Under the pieces are notes generated by a model. It was not told the origin of the DNA, did not search any database, and saw only the letters and a list, made by a program, of their open reading frames with translations. A program made the translations under genes and the position numbers. A stretch of 64,000 nt of DNA from Odontesthes bonariensis (taxonomy: Eukaryota; Chordata; Actinopteri; Atheriniformes; Atherinopsidae): assembly GCF_027942865.1 (NCBI RefSeq), contig NC_134525.1, positions 20,459,657 to 20,523,656 on the forward strand. Reading direction: 5' to 3'. Shown here piece after piece: positions 12,408 through 21,860 of this stretch (its first letter is position 1; each line of letters opens with the position of its first letter).

Positions 12408-13784
12408 TCACATGGAGCCATTTTGTTCGATGTACATCTTGGACAACGAGGCTGCCATCGACTTTGCCAGTTCCTCGTCTCGTTTCCGTTGCATCTGTGA
12501 GTGGCGACACCAGTCCTCGTACTCTGGATTAGGGAGACAGCTGTCCAAGATGACATCATAGTGACCGTTGCTGAGCCAACTCAGCCAGATAGCCGCTTTG
12601 AAAGCATCCTCCTCCCCAAGATAGTGCACCATGGTGGAGACGGTGGGGCTTTCCAAGCTGCCGCCGGTTGTAAGGTGAATGTTGACGTTCAGCATCTGGC
12701 TCATGGCGAGGAGCTCGGGGTAGCCGGCCCAGGCGCCGTCCTGCGCTGCATTGATCAGGAACTCCCCCACGTCCCCTTCGATGATGGGGTTGAACTCTTC
12801 CAAGTGGTCGGCGATGTGGTGCACCGTCTGCTCCCGCAGCTCCCCGTGTCTCGACTGGTCCCCGTATGTGGCTTTGCACACAGCTCTGTAGAGACAGTTG
12901 CCATCGGGAATGATGTGGTACCTGTATTTTTGCCTCTCGTGGAGGTACTTGTTTTGCCTTTCTACCTCAGCCAGATACCGGGTGACTTTATCGTTGACGT
13001 CCCTCTTCTCTTGGCATCTTTGTGGGGGGGACTCCTGCAGAACGCTGAGCTCGAAGGCCCGTCTCTCATCCGATGCTGGAGTAGTTCTGACACTGATCAT
13101 ATCACTGAGCTCTTCCTTTTTGAAGTCTACAGGTAGGGCTGCCCTGGGGGGAGCCGGTTCCTCTCCATGCAGTAAGGGCCATCCGTTGCCTTTAAAGGGG
13201 GAGTTAGTTAGGGAAGCTGTTTCGTCCTCACGTGAACTCCCCATCATCATCATTCTCTTGTGTTCTTCTGTTGTGGGTCCACTGATGTTCTTCCTCTTGA
13301 AAACGCGATTCCCATCAAGCTCTGGGCAGTCAGAAAAAATCTCATCCGTCCGATTTCTCAGATGATCGATCAAGTCCACCATCACATCAGAATCACGGTC
13401 ATTACAGAGGGCATCTTCACCCTTATGTGGATGAGGGGAGAGCGGTTTGGTTTTGGACTCCCGGATGATGTGAACGGGGACAGACCTCTCCACTCCATCG
13501 GGTCTGCGGATTAATATCTCAGCAGTCGACGTGAAGTAAACTGGTCTCATGGGTGAAGCTTCGTAACACGAAAACGCAGGCATGCTGGCGGAAGACGCAG
13601 TCTCTTTCGCAGGATCAGCCCCTTCGGTCGCCGAAGTTGAGTCAACTTGTGCAGATCCTGGTCTCTCAGCCTCGGGGGAACTTTGCGTTGTCCCGTTCAA
13701 GCGCTCGGAGGCGGCTGACAAAGTTATTGTAACTTTGCGCGACGACCTCGGGTAGTGTGTGAGCGCACTGTTGTACAACTGCAT
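12408..13784 (-). CDS. otud1: OTU deubiquitinase 1, intronless
   Basis: This single-exon gene encodes 458 residues; human OTUD1 has 481 and is also intronless. The N-terminal half is low-complexity and poorly conserved apart from the MQLY start and a MPAF patch. The OTU cysteine protease domain spans roughly residues 288-417. It has the catalytic triad in context: Asp294 and Cys297 in IPDGNCLYRAV, and His408 in SNGHYD. The tail (about 436-450, DEELAKSMAASLSKM) is a ubiquitin-interacting motif, which in mammals supports preference for K63-linked chains. The family acts on SMAD7, p53 and innate-immune adaptors; those substrates are inferred here from mammals. The start is the first in-frame ATG and matches the conserved N-terminus. 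The antisense 211-codon frame is a shadow. Identification is secure. Confidence 0.97.
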   Translation of the reverse strand: MQLYNSALTHYPRSSRKVTITLSAASERLNGTTQSSPEAERPGSAQVDSTSATEGADPAKETASSASMPAFSCYEASPMRPVYFTSTAEILIRRPDGVERSVPVHIIRESKTKPLSPHPHKGEDALCNDRDSDVMVDLIDHLRNRTDEIFSDCPELDGNRVFKRKNISGPTTEEHKRMMMMGSSREDETASLTNSPFKGNGWPLLHGEEPAPPRAALPVDFKKEELSDMISVRTTPASDERRAFELSVLQESPPQRCQEKRDVNDKVTRYLAEVERQNKYLHERQKYRYHIIPDGNCLYRAVCKATYGDQSRHGELREQTVHHIADHLEEFNPIIEGDVGEFLINAAQDGAWAGYPELLAMSQMLNVNIHLTTGGSLESPTVSTMVHYLGEEDAFKAAIWLSWLSNGHYDVILDSCLPNPEYEDWCRHSQMQRKRDEELAKSMAASLSKMYIEQNGSM

Positions 13785-14420
13785 TTTCTATCAGTCCTTT
13801 ATACTGAACGCCGCCGGGCCGTTACGAAAAGATGACAACAGCAGCTAAAAATACCCCCCATGTGATCAACAACAGCGGAGTTGTAGTGAACGTTTCCATG
13901 GCCGTGAGTCCCGTTATCAGTGACACACAGAGACGACAAGACGGTCCAGTTTAGCCTTCTTGCGTCATTTGCAGTTTGGGTGCCTCCCTAATTTTAGACC
14001 TCCAACTGTAATCAGACCCTTCCAAGTCAGAGAAAATGACATCAAAATAGCATCCGTTTGAATTATTTCAAAATATAGCCCGCTGCTTAAATTAACGTTT
14101 TTATTTGTTTCACCAAAACGAAGGACTTTTTTTCCCAAGTTATTTATCTATTTATTTATTTTTTACAATAACTGACTTAAATGACACCTCAGATGTTGAA
14201 ATAAAAACAAATCACAACAAACCCAAACCAAATGTTTAGAAGTACTTGTCCCCTTATTTTTTTGTTTTTTACATGCACGTGCTGTAACCATATTGTTGTT
14301 TTCTTCCTGTTTGCACACCGCTTTTATTCATGCAAATTCTTCTTTTCTTATCTATGATGCACATAGTATTGCTTGCTTTAATTCGTATGAAAGTCACTTG
14401 TGGGGTCGTGACGTCATTAA
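13785..14420 (-). promoter_or_regulatory. otud1: otud1 5' flank and promoter region
   Basis: Upstream of the otud1 ATG on the minus strand lie two weak TATA-like strings (TATAAA within about 25 bases of the ATG, too close to serve a normal 5' UTR, and GTATTTTTAG about 75 bases up). A perfect CRE is about 625 bases up. No clear transcription start can be assigned. CpG is moderately enriched close to the gene. Confidence 0.45.
14409..14416. promoter_or_regulatory. Perfect palindromic CRE
   Basis: The eight-base palindrome TGACGTCA is the full consensus for CREB/ATF dimers. It lies between the divergent genes otud1 and tgif1, about 625 bases from the otud1 start codon and about 2.1 kb from that of tgif1. 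A CpG in the core makes it methylation-sensitive. Confidence 0.6.
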
Positions 14421-15438
14421 AACGAATTCCTAAACCAGCGTGACATCAGGAAGAAAGTCCTTCCTTCCACGGCGGTCGTTACGCCGTTTGAAATGTGTAA
14501 GTAGTGGTTAATGTTGTACACGCCGTCGGTACTTTATTTTGAAGGCAACGCACCTCATTTCCGGCGCTGTTTTCTCGCGCTCTGTTGGGGGCGACTTGGC
14601 GCACCTCTCTGCTGTTAATGCCACGGACCATGACCCGTCTTTTATTGACATTCTGTGGTTGTGTCTGAAGCCCTTCGGGATGAGTCACGGACGGTCCCAA
14701 CGAGTTAGGTGATAACGAGTAAACAGCGCGTGGCGGGTTTTAACCATCCGAACCGTTTACCAACGCTTCCTCAAGGAAGGTTATGTGTTGTGACTCCATT
14801 TACTCTTAAGAACGGTCGACAAAACAAGTCGAGGACCACCCAGTTATGTCGAGTTAAACGAACATTAAAACATGATTTGACCGGTCACTGAATATTGGCC
14901 AATGCAAGAGTCAGCTCTTTAATTGTTAGCCGGGTTAAGAAAAGCTGGTTAAATGTTTTGGTGAACTTGGTGAAACAAATGGGCGATAAATACAGAGCCC
15001 AAACAAACAGGGAGGACATAAACTACCACTGTTACAAACATTGGTCAAAATATTTGACTCCGTTTCGCCTTGATGGCTGACGGCGTTGGCATGCAAAACT
15101 TGCTCATATGTCTATATTTAACACTTCACCGGACTGTTTGAGTATGTGGAGTTAGTTTAGAACACGGTTCCTTAATATAGACATCACCTCATTGGAGTCG
15201 TTCAAGACCAAAGTAGTACATTTACATGTAATATATATTTAATGAAATAAAAAAGTGACAATAACATGCATTCTCAAGTGAATTTAACTACACTTATAAA
15301 ATATTTAACTATCTTATTATCTATCTTATTTAACTATGCTATTAATTATTGTCGTGAAGTCCGTTTAACCCAACAAACTACTTTTCTCGGACAGTTTGTG
15401 GCCTCGTGCTGGGCCCAGACAGCGCTCCAACGCATTGA

Positions 15439-15451
15439 CCACCAGAGGGAG
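15439..15451 (+). promoter_or_regulatory. CTCF-like motif 1
   Basis: CCACCAGAGGGAG matches 12 of 13 positions of the CTCF core pattern CCASYAGRKGGCR. The mismatch is A for C at position 12. It lies on the plus strand between the divergent promoters. Confidence 0.5.
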
Positions 15452-15497
15452 CCCGAGTCCGGGTTATGACGTGTTCCAAGTGCAGTGCCGGGTGTCA

Positions 15498-15510
15498 GCA
15501 CTAGGGGGCG
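15498..15510 (+). promoter_or_regulatory. CTCF-like motif 2
   Basis: GCACTAGGGGGCG matches 12 of 13 core CTCF positions, with only the first base off. It has the same orientation as motif 1 and starts 59 bp after it, in a locally CpG-rich patch. Confidence 0.55.
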
Positions 15511-16079
15511 ACACGTCGCCTAAATGAAAGATAACCGAACGCTTGTTTTGAACAAATGCATGCAAAGAGACGATGCCTCAGCAGCTGTCGCAAGGTTGTG
15601 CACCGCATACAAATGAGGGCATTGATCGCGTCCCTTGCCGTACTGTTGTCGTATTTTAATAACCTGGACTAGTGCACTAACCTCCAGCTGCTGCGAGGCT
15701 GGGTCAATGTGCCACTACTACACCCATGTTTAAACTGTATTTGTCCAGAAAGTGGAACACACTGCACACAGTACTAATTTGTGTCGATTAAATGACCCCG
15801 ATAAGCGCAAGAAGAAAAATATGATTGGGTCTCGTCGGGGATAAAACACAATGGGAGGGAGATGTACAGCATCTAAATCTAGATTTATACTTATTGCAGA
15901 ATACTACAAAGTCCCGTAGGCTACATGTAAAGCCTAGAGCAATGATGTGGTTAACACCACGAGGTCCGCAGTGTTCCGTCAGCCTGTTGTTTTTGTTGTC
16001 ATTCTTACTGCCCGCCAAAAATCAACGCCGTCCGGTCTGTCAGACTTTATTAAACACAGTGTTGATGCGTATTCAAGAA

Positions 16080-16529
16080 ATTCTGCAGGGGGTTAAAGCT
16101 CAGCGAAATCGTAACCATGCCAGTGGAACAAGCCACGCGGATGTCAGAGATTTTCTCCCCTGCTCTCCGCGGTGGGAGGATCTCTGTGCGTTGAGTCACG
16201 CAGCTGTCAAAGATAGCTGTCACCCAGTTTCAGGATCAAACACACACACAGTCAATGAGGAAAGGGCTTTGAGCAGAAGGGACGCAGAGGTCTCAGGTAA
16301 CCCCCCCTCCTCTCCTCTCCCCTCCTCATCAAGTCTCCGAATAAGGGACCACAAGAAGAGAGATCAAAAATAAGACAAATCCAGAAACGGATACGAAACG
16401 ACTTTTGATGAATAAGGATTTTCTTGGATGCAAGCGGGGGGATAGCTGGAGAGAAGAAGAAAAACACAGCACGAAAACGGGATTTTCTTCTGCGCTTGGC
16501 GAGGAATTAGTGGGCATTTTCGGACGGAG
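16080..16529 (+). promoter_or_regulatory. tgif1: tgif1 promoter and 5' UTR region
   Basis: CpG-enriched sequence runs into the first coding exon of tgif1. It has no clear TATA box and contains C/T-rich runs near 16,300-16,330, in keeping with a TATA-less vertebrate promoter. Paired TGTCA elements lie near its left end. The transcription start is not defined by sequence alone. Confidence 0.55.
16202..16222 (+). promoter_or_regulatory. tgif1: Paired TGIF/MEIS-type sites
   Basis: AGCTGTCA occurs twice, at 16,202-16,209 and 16,215-16,222, start to start 13 bp. The first is followed by A, giving CTGTCAA, the site TGIF1 was first described as binding. They lie about 310-330 bases before the start codon. 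Autoregulation is an inference. Confidence 0.45.
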
Positions 16530-16545
16530 ATGAAGACGAAAAAGG
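16530..16545 (+). CDS. tgif1: tgif1 coding exon 1
   Basis: A 16-base coding stretch gives MKTKK plus the first base of Gly. A GTAGGT donor follows at 16,546. It matches the MKGKKG start of the common mammalian isoform, which is why this start was chosen over the in-frame ATGs of exon 2. Confidence 0.85.
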
Positions 16546-19500
16546 GTAGGTGGGACGTTCTGTAGAATAATTAGTAAAAAAAAAAACGAGTTGGAGTATG
16601 CATAGAGAACATTTAACAGAGCCATTTGCCTCCAATGCAAACCATGCAGTCTATTGTTTCCTTTCCAGACATGACAGGGGGCTTTTTCTGCCATGTGCTG
16701 GCGCAATGTCAAAAGTCGATATGGCTGTTTTTCAACCTTCCATTGAGATGAGCGAGACATGTTTTCTGCGAGTTTTGTCTCAATAACGCACGGCTGTTGT
16801 TATGTGTATTGTTTTTCTAGTCACGCTGGTGTTACCTCAACTTCGTTGCCCATTTAAAACGCCAAACTGACTTAGAAGACGCTCACTTATAGTTTGAATA
16901 AAAGCTAACTTACGTGGCGGACGCTACATTGGTGACTAAGGGACTTTATAATGACAGAAGCTAAAGTTTAGTGACTGTTGTGAGCTCGAGAGTTTGCTAC
17001 ATTTTTCACAACGTGCGAGCTTTAAAACCAAAAATGAGTAAATAAATCGATACCTTTTATCTTTTGACTTTCTACATCGACTGGTAACACCTCCAGCAGC
17101 TTTAAGTTTGATTGAAATCCAAATGTAGGCTAATGTTCATCCTGACCCCATTGTGGGAAGTTGCTGTTGCCTTGTTCGTGGACCTCGTGGTGCAGCGCGC
17201 ACGCACACAATAGAAACCCTCTTACAAGTTGTTTTAAACTTACAAAACCAGCGTCTTCGCTGGGCTAGAAAGGTATTTGGCTCATTGTGTTCACTCGCAA
17301 TGTTTCGGAAGTTGTTAAGTTTACTAAAAAGTCCTCGTTTTCGTGTGGAAACTTTTGAATTGCATACAAAGAAGCACGCAGCCCTGGGTTCTTTTGTTTA
17401 GTCTGGAGACGCTGATTTGCAACAGGTCTCCCCTCCCCCTTCCCCTCTCTCCAGCCTACGTAATTACCTCATCCTGTTGGCCGCTCTGACTTGGGAACTT
17501 TCTTTCTCTTTTCCCACTAGTTTGTCCAAGTACAGACTCCATGTACTTAAACATGAAATATCTTTCTTTTTGTAATTGGAGCCGATGGGCTGTCTACACA
17601 GAAAGCTGCTGGTGTTCAGGTGTAAATGGCGCCCTAAACGTGTGATTATAAGCCACTGCCAGTGTCTTACAAGAATGAAGTTTTGCAGAAGTGGGACTGG
17701 TTGTAATCATGTTCTGTTTGTAGTTGGGTCACTCTGTTTAAATATATGTTGGACACCAGGCCAATGCCAGACCTTGGGTGTGGGAAAATAAATAAATAAA
17801 TAAAATGGGTAGGGTTAGGTGAAAGTTGTTCTTTACAAGCATTTTTTATGCACGTTTCAAAGCTATTCAAAGCCTCGTACCCTTTTTAATCATGAGTGAC
17901 TTTGATTAAACCTTAGACAGAAAGCTACTCTGTAATCTTTGTCTACTGACAGTAGCTGGTCTTCAAAATCTGCCTTTACACAGGGATCGTTCCCGTGCTT
18001 TCAGTGCCTTGTGTTTGTTGAGGCAGGTTTTATAACTGACACAGCATCAGACCAGCCTTTGTGACGTCCCCCCTCCTTCTTTCTCCCCTCCTCCTCCTCC
18101 TCCTCACACCCTCCTTAGCTGCTTATATGAATCACATGGCTGAACTTGACAGCTTGCTTCTGACACATCAGCTGCCTCCCAGACAGCTTGCGTTTGGCTG
18201 CGGCAGAGCGGCTGGGAGACTGACAACAGGCTAGCTGACATTCAGAGGATCCTCTTTGTCCTGTCCTCATGCGCGCTCCTCTTCTCCTCTCTTGTGCAGG
18301 TTTGATGATGCTGTCAGGGAGCGAGACCGATGACGAGGATAGCCTGGATACCCCCCTGGATCTCTCGTCCAGTGCGGGGAGCAACGGAAAGAGGAAACGG
18401 CGAGGGAACCTGCCCAAAGAGTCGGTCCAGATCCTCAGGGACTGGTTGTATGAGCACCGTTACAACGCTTACCCATCTGAACAAGAGAAAGCCCTTCTTT
18501 CCAAGCAGACTCAGCTCTCCACATTGCAGGTATGGACTCAGATATGGCAGAACAGATGACTGCCTAAGCTTTAAGCTAGTAAAAACTAGGAGTGTAAACA
18601 GACCACTGTAAAAGTCAAGAGGAAACAAGTGTGTGCTTGACTGAATCATTTCCTGTTTAGATGGCAAACAAAACATGACACATCAACAGTGAATTGAAGG
18701 TCATCCAAACCAGCTTGACGTTGCAACTAAAGTATATGAAGCAACGTGAGTAAACTCACTCCCCGAGTGCTGTGGGCTTGGCTGAGACACACGAACAGGA
18801 ATTTCCCTCCCTCCAGCCCCTTTCCATCCCAGCTGTCTGGGAACAATGCGGAGTCATTTACATAGTCAGAGCTACAAGCCTCGCTGAACCAGTTACGACT
18901 AGCCAGGAGGAGTGAGGAAAAAAGAGGGGAGATGACCGTGATTAGTGCTATGACAAAGGAGATTAGCTCGTATTGAGAGCTTTTTTTTTCTTTTTTTTAA
19001 TACAGGATTAAGATGTCCAATCTGAACTTTGTGATAGAAGTTGTGCTTGTAGAGATCTTTTCATTTCTGCAGTGTTGAAATGATCAAGGGAGGACGGTGT
19101 GAAATATCAGCAAGTAACAGATATGATTTACCCTTTCATTTGGACTTTCCTGTTGCGCAAATAGCACCTGATGATAGGTGTTCCAGCAGAGTCTTTTGTT
19201 GTTGTCACTTGCAAGGTGAGCCAAGTGATGCAGCTGTCTCACATCATGTATTTCTGTCATTGTCCTGTCCAGGTGTGCAACTGGTTCATTAATGCGCGGC
19301 GGCGACTTCTCCCAGAGATGCTGAGGAAAGATGGCAAAGACCCCAACCAGTTCACTATCTCCAGGAAAGGGAGCAAGGCTGGTGACAGCTTCTCTGACAG
19401 CTCCCAGTCCCCGAAACACAGCAGTCCTGCTGCAGGTACAGAGGAGAGCTGCGACAAACGCGTCCTCCACCCCTCCAGCTTCGATTCCACAGGGCACGGT

Positions 19501-19941
19501 GTTCTGAGGAAGGCCGCGTCCCCCTCCATACCCTCTCCGACATCCACGTCACCGCCTCCAGGCGTCATGCCCACCCGGCCATCTGTCATCTGTCACACCA
19601 CTGTCACCACAGCGATGCAAGCCAGCCCGACAGCCTCTCACCCATCGGTGCCAGGAATGAACTGTGACAGGGCAGCTGAGCTGTTGCAGTCTGTGCAGGC
19701 TCAGGCGCTGCTCAGGTGCCGGGATGAAGGGCCAGGCAGCCAGCTGCTTCCCACCACTACCACCATCCTCAGCAGCACCAGCATGGAGGGCAACCTGAGC
19801 CCACGCAGCGGCCTGTTCAACACTCCTCCCCCCACCCCTCCAGACCTCACACAAGACTTCAGTGGCTTCCAGCTCCTGGTGGATGTGGCCCTCAAACGGG
19901 CTGCAGAGATGGAGCTGCAGGCCAAACAGCTGGTCTCCTGA
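16530..19941 (+). CDS. tgif1: TGFB-induced factor homeobox 1 (three coding exons)
   Basis: Joining 16,530-16,545, 18,300-18,529 and 19,273-19,941 gives 304 residues; the common human form has 272. Residues 24-28, PLDLS, are the CtBP-binding motif. A TALE homeodomain spans about 36-98, with the three-residue extension around AYP (62-64) and the recognition helix WFINARR at 85-91. The Ser/Pro-rich middle contains the conserved [11 protein letters not shown] string. The last 47 residues ([13 protein letters not shown] to the end) match the conserved C-terminal repressor region. The family binds TGTCA, recruits CtBP, HDAC and Sin3, and limits SMAD2/3 and retinoid responses in the nucleus; loss in human causes holoprosencephaly. 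The middle region is longer than in mammals. Alternative first exons are known in mammals and could exist here. Confidence 0.96.
16546..18299 (+). other. tgif1: tgif1 intron 1
   Basis: This 1,754-nt intron runs from GTAGGT to a pyrimidine-rich acceptor ending TTGTGCAG. It holds a short ATAAA tandem near 17,788-17,804 and a C/T-rich tract with a TCC repeat at about 18,070-18,105. The last 240 bases could include an internal promoter. No extra coding exon is evident. Confidence 0.75.
18060..18299 (+). promoter_or_regulatory. tgif1: Possible alternative promoter before tgif1 exon 2
   Basis: A C/T-rich tract is followed by CTTATATGAAT near 18,122, which is TATA-like. GC-richer sequence then runs to the exon 2 acceptor. 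Exon 2 has its own in-frame ATGATG near its start, so a transcript beginning here could encode a protein lacking only the short exon 1 peptide. This is inference. Confidence 0.25.
18300..18529 (+). CDS. tgif1: tgif1 coding exon 2
   Basis: The exon is 230 bases, from acceptor TTGTGCAG to donor GTATGG. It codes for the acidic N-terminus, the PLDLS CtBP motif and the first two helices of the TALE homeodomain, ending in STLQ. It joins exon 3 at a codon boundary, as in mammals, where this intron also cuts the homeodomain before VCNWF. Confidence 0.95.
18530..19272 (+). other. tgif1: tgif1 intron 2
   Basis: This 743-nt intron is GT-AG with a TGTCCTGTCCAG acceptor. It contains GAACAATG at 18,841-18,848 and ATTTACAT at 18,856-18,863, a possible SOX plus octamer-like pair, and a T-rich tract near 18,980-19,000. 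Confidence 0.8.
19273..19941 (+). CDS. tgif1: tgif1 coding exon 3
   Basis: The final coding exon has 222 codons plus TGA. It holds the recognition helix, the Ser/Pro-rich linker and the conserved C-terminal block ending ELQAKQLVS. The antisense frame of 165 codons here is a shadow. Confidence 0.96.
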   Translation: MCNWFINARRRLLPEMLRKDGKDPNQFTISRKGSKAGDSFSDSSQSPKHSSPAAGTEESCDKRVLHPSSFDSTGHGVLRKAASPSIPSPTSTSPPPGVMPTRPSVICHTTVTTAMQASPTASHPSVPGMNCDRAAELLQSVQAQALLRCRDEGPGSQLLPTTTTILSSTSMEGNLSPRSGLFNTPPPTPPDLTQDFSGFQLLVDVALKRAAEMELQAKQLVS

Positions 19942-20905
19942 AGGAGAAACTGACAGGAGAGGAGGGAATGGAGACTGACTTTTTGTCTCAGCTGTGGAAC
20001 TCCTCGGTTCAGTGACTTGTCTGCACGTAACAGAGAACAAATCCACATGAAAGCCTGATCATTTCTATTTTTGGTATACCGATCAATATGATGAGGATGT
20101 TTTTTAATTGAAAAAAAAAAACTGTATCAAGGTGCCTTGGCTGTAAGTTGTTTAGTCATTTCATATACATGCGTATGTATCTACATGTGTATTTTATTTG
20201 CACACAGGGACCAAAAATGTTATCAAAGAAATGCTGCCTGTCTTCATGTCTTTCCAATGTACTGAATATCATCCTAGGGAACCGAGCAAGAGCTAGATTT
20301 AGACACACAGATGGGTCACATTCACAGACGTTTAATGGTTTAACATTTCAAAGATCAGTTTGTGATTGGTCTGCCTCATTTGTTTGCACACTAAAGGCAG
20401 AAGGTCATCTCAGTGTCTTAAACACACTTTGCTCCTGGCATCAATGACACATTTATTCACTACTGTAGTAAACATTTAAGTGTTTTCATGAGTATAGTTT
20501 TGATTTTGTAATTTACTTTTAGCTATTTTAAAAGGAAAGAAAAAAAAACTATGCTTTTTCGTTTTACTGTTATTTTCCCACCAAGGAATATTTCAGATGA
20601 CCAATGTAGCAGGTTCTTAGACTGAGCCTTCATCCCATCACTCAGCGAAAATGACGGCCAGTGGACTGGAAAACTAAACACTACAGATGTCTCTTTTTCT
20701 GCATTTGCTGTTTTACACTCGACATAGACAGCTTTTTTTTTTTTTTAAATCACCAAAAACAAGCATTTTCATGTATAATAGGACCATGTGTATAGTCAGT
20801 GTGACACGATGCCCAATGATGTGATTTCTTTTCATACTGTGCAATGTTTGTGGCAAATAGGGGTCACATGGGATTCAAATAAAGTTTTGTTTTTTCTACA
20901 TCTCA
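19942..20905 (+). other. tgif1: tgif1 3' UTR
   Basis: About 960 bases of AT-rich sequence run from the stop to the poly(A) signal at 20,878. It includes A/T runs near 20,110, 20,540 and 20,730. Length and composition fit a vertebrate 3' UTR. Confidence 0.75.
20878..20883 (+). terminator. tgif1: tgif1 poly(A) signal
   Basis: A canonical AATAAA is followed by GTTTTGTTTTTT and a T/G-rich stretch (CATTGTTG) within about 25 bases. This is a good cleavage and polyadenylation context. Confidence 0.8.
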
Positions 20906-20917
20906 TTGTTGATAGTT

Positions 20918-20923
20918 TTTATT
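20918..20923 (-). terminator. dlgap1: Candidate distal poly(A) signal for dlgap1
   Basis: AATAAA on the minus strand (TTTATT on plus) lies 34 bp from the tgif1 signal of opposite orientation. If used, the dlgap1 3' UTR would be about 3.9 kb. Other minus-strand AATAAA hexamers are at 21,926-21,921 and 23,277-23,272. Confidence 0.35.
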
Positions 20924-21539
20924 CACATTTTCACACCACTTAATGCACATTTACACTGGCAGTGTTCTTGTAAATCCCTCTGAACTTAGTGAAGATTACC
21001 GATTTATCCCCTAAGGATAAGCAGAGTGTTTCAAGATGGACTGTTCAGTAAGTAAAAAAAATGAGAATACAGAAGGACAGAAATAGTACAGCGCTCATGT
21101 CTTTCCACAGGCATTCAGAGGCATTCCTGGGTGTGAAAGGTTTATAACAGCTCCTCCAAATTAGCATAATCCTGCATAAATTAACACAGGCAAACAGCAG
21201 ACGTCAACAGTTTCATACCAGCGGGGGTTGATGCGCGTCTACGTCTCAATAGCTCACAACAGAGGTTGAAGGTGAAGCAGACAGCTGTTTCATTCTGGTC
21301 CTGCTGCAGTCTTAAAGCTTCTCTACTGGCCTCAGCCAGACTTGTTTCATTTGCAGCGACAGGCACCCTTTCATTTATTGTATTATTTTCTGAATTAAAC
21401 ATCCATTTAGGTTTTGATTTGAGACCATAAAAAACATCTTGTTTTCATTAAAACAACCAAATGCTCTTGAGGTTACTTGCTGATGTTCACTAATCATTTA
21501 GGAACAATGTGCTAAAGTTGAGACCAAGGCTCAATATTA

Positions 21540-21860
21540 ACAGATTTAGGGTACTTCCAACTGCATTCCACTTCTACTCTGCTACATTTCAGGGATAATG
21601 TACTTTTTACTCCACAACACTGAATTTACAGTTGCAGTTTCTGGAGTACATATGACTGCATAATGCTGTCATATGAGCTCCAATTATTGTGAATTAAGAG
21701 TCATCATAAAATACCTAACTTACAGCAGTTAAGTGATACAAATGAAATTAGCATAATAATGTCATACACACTAACACTTTTGTACATTTTGTAGATTATT
21801 TTATGTGGACTGCGTATTTACTGATATATATTTAGTTAATTTTACATATTTGAAAACCTC
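21540..21860. repeat. Probable degenerate teleost interspersed repeat
   Basis: Strings such as CTGCTACATTTCAGG and GTACTTTTTACTCCAC resemble a common teleost dispersed repeat that I know by appearance but cannot classify here. Ends are not defined. Confidence 0.4.

Larger units (their letters stand above)
14421..16079. other. Spacer between otud1 and tgif1
   Basis: No coding exon is supported. CpG is moderately frequent near 14,450-14,720, including a TTCCGG ETS-type core at about 14,560. Two CTCF-like motifs lie near 15,440 and 15,500. The rest is AT-rich with no recognisable repeat. The 182-codon frame starting at 15,825 runs through the tgif1 upstream region and has no familiar content. 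Confidence 0.6.

Noticed and set aside
12501-13136. 211-codon plus-strand frame over otud1
   Set aside because: It is antisense to the conserved OTU domain; openness follows from the codon bias of the real gene.
15825-16373. 182-codon frame upstream of tgif1
   Set aside because: It runs through promoter-like sequence, matches no protein I know, and has no splice support. It could at most be an upstream frame.
19549-20046. 165-codon minus-strand frame over tgif1 exon 3
   Set aside because: Antisense shadow of the Ser/Pro-rich coding exon.
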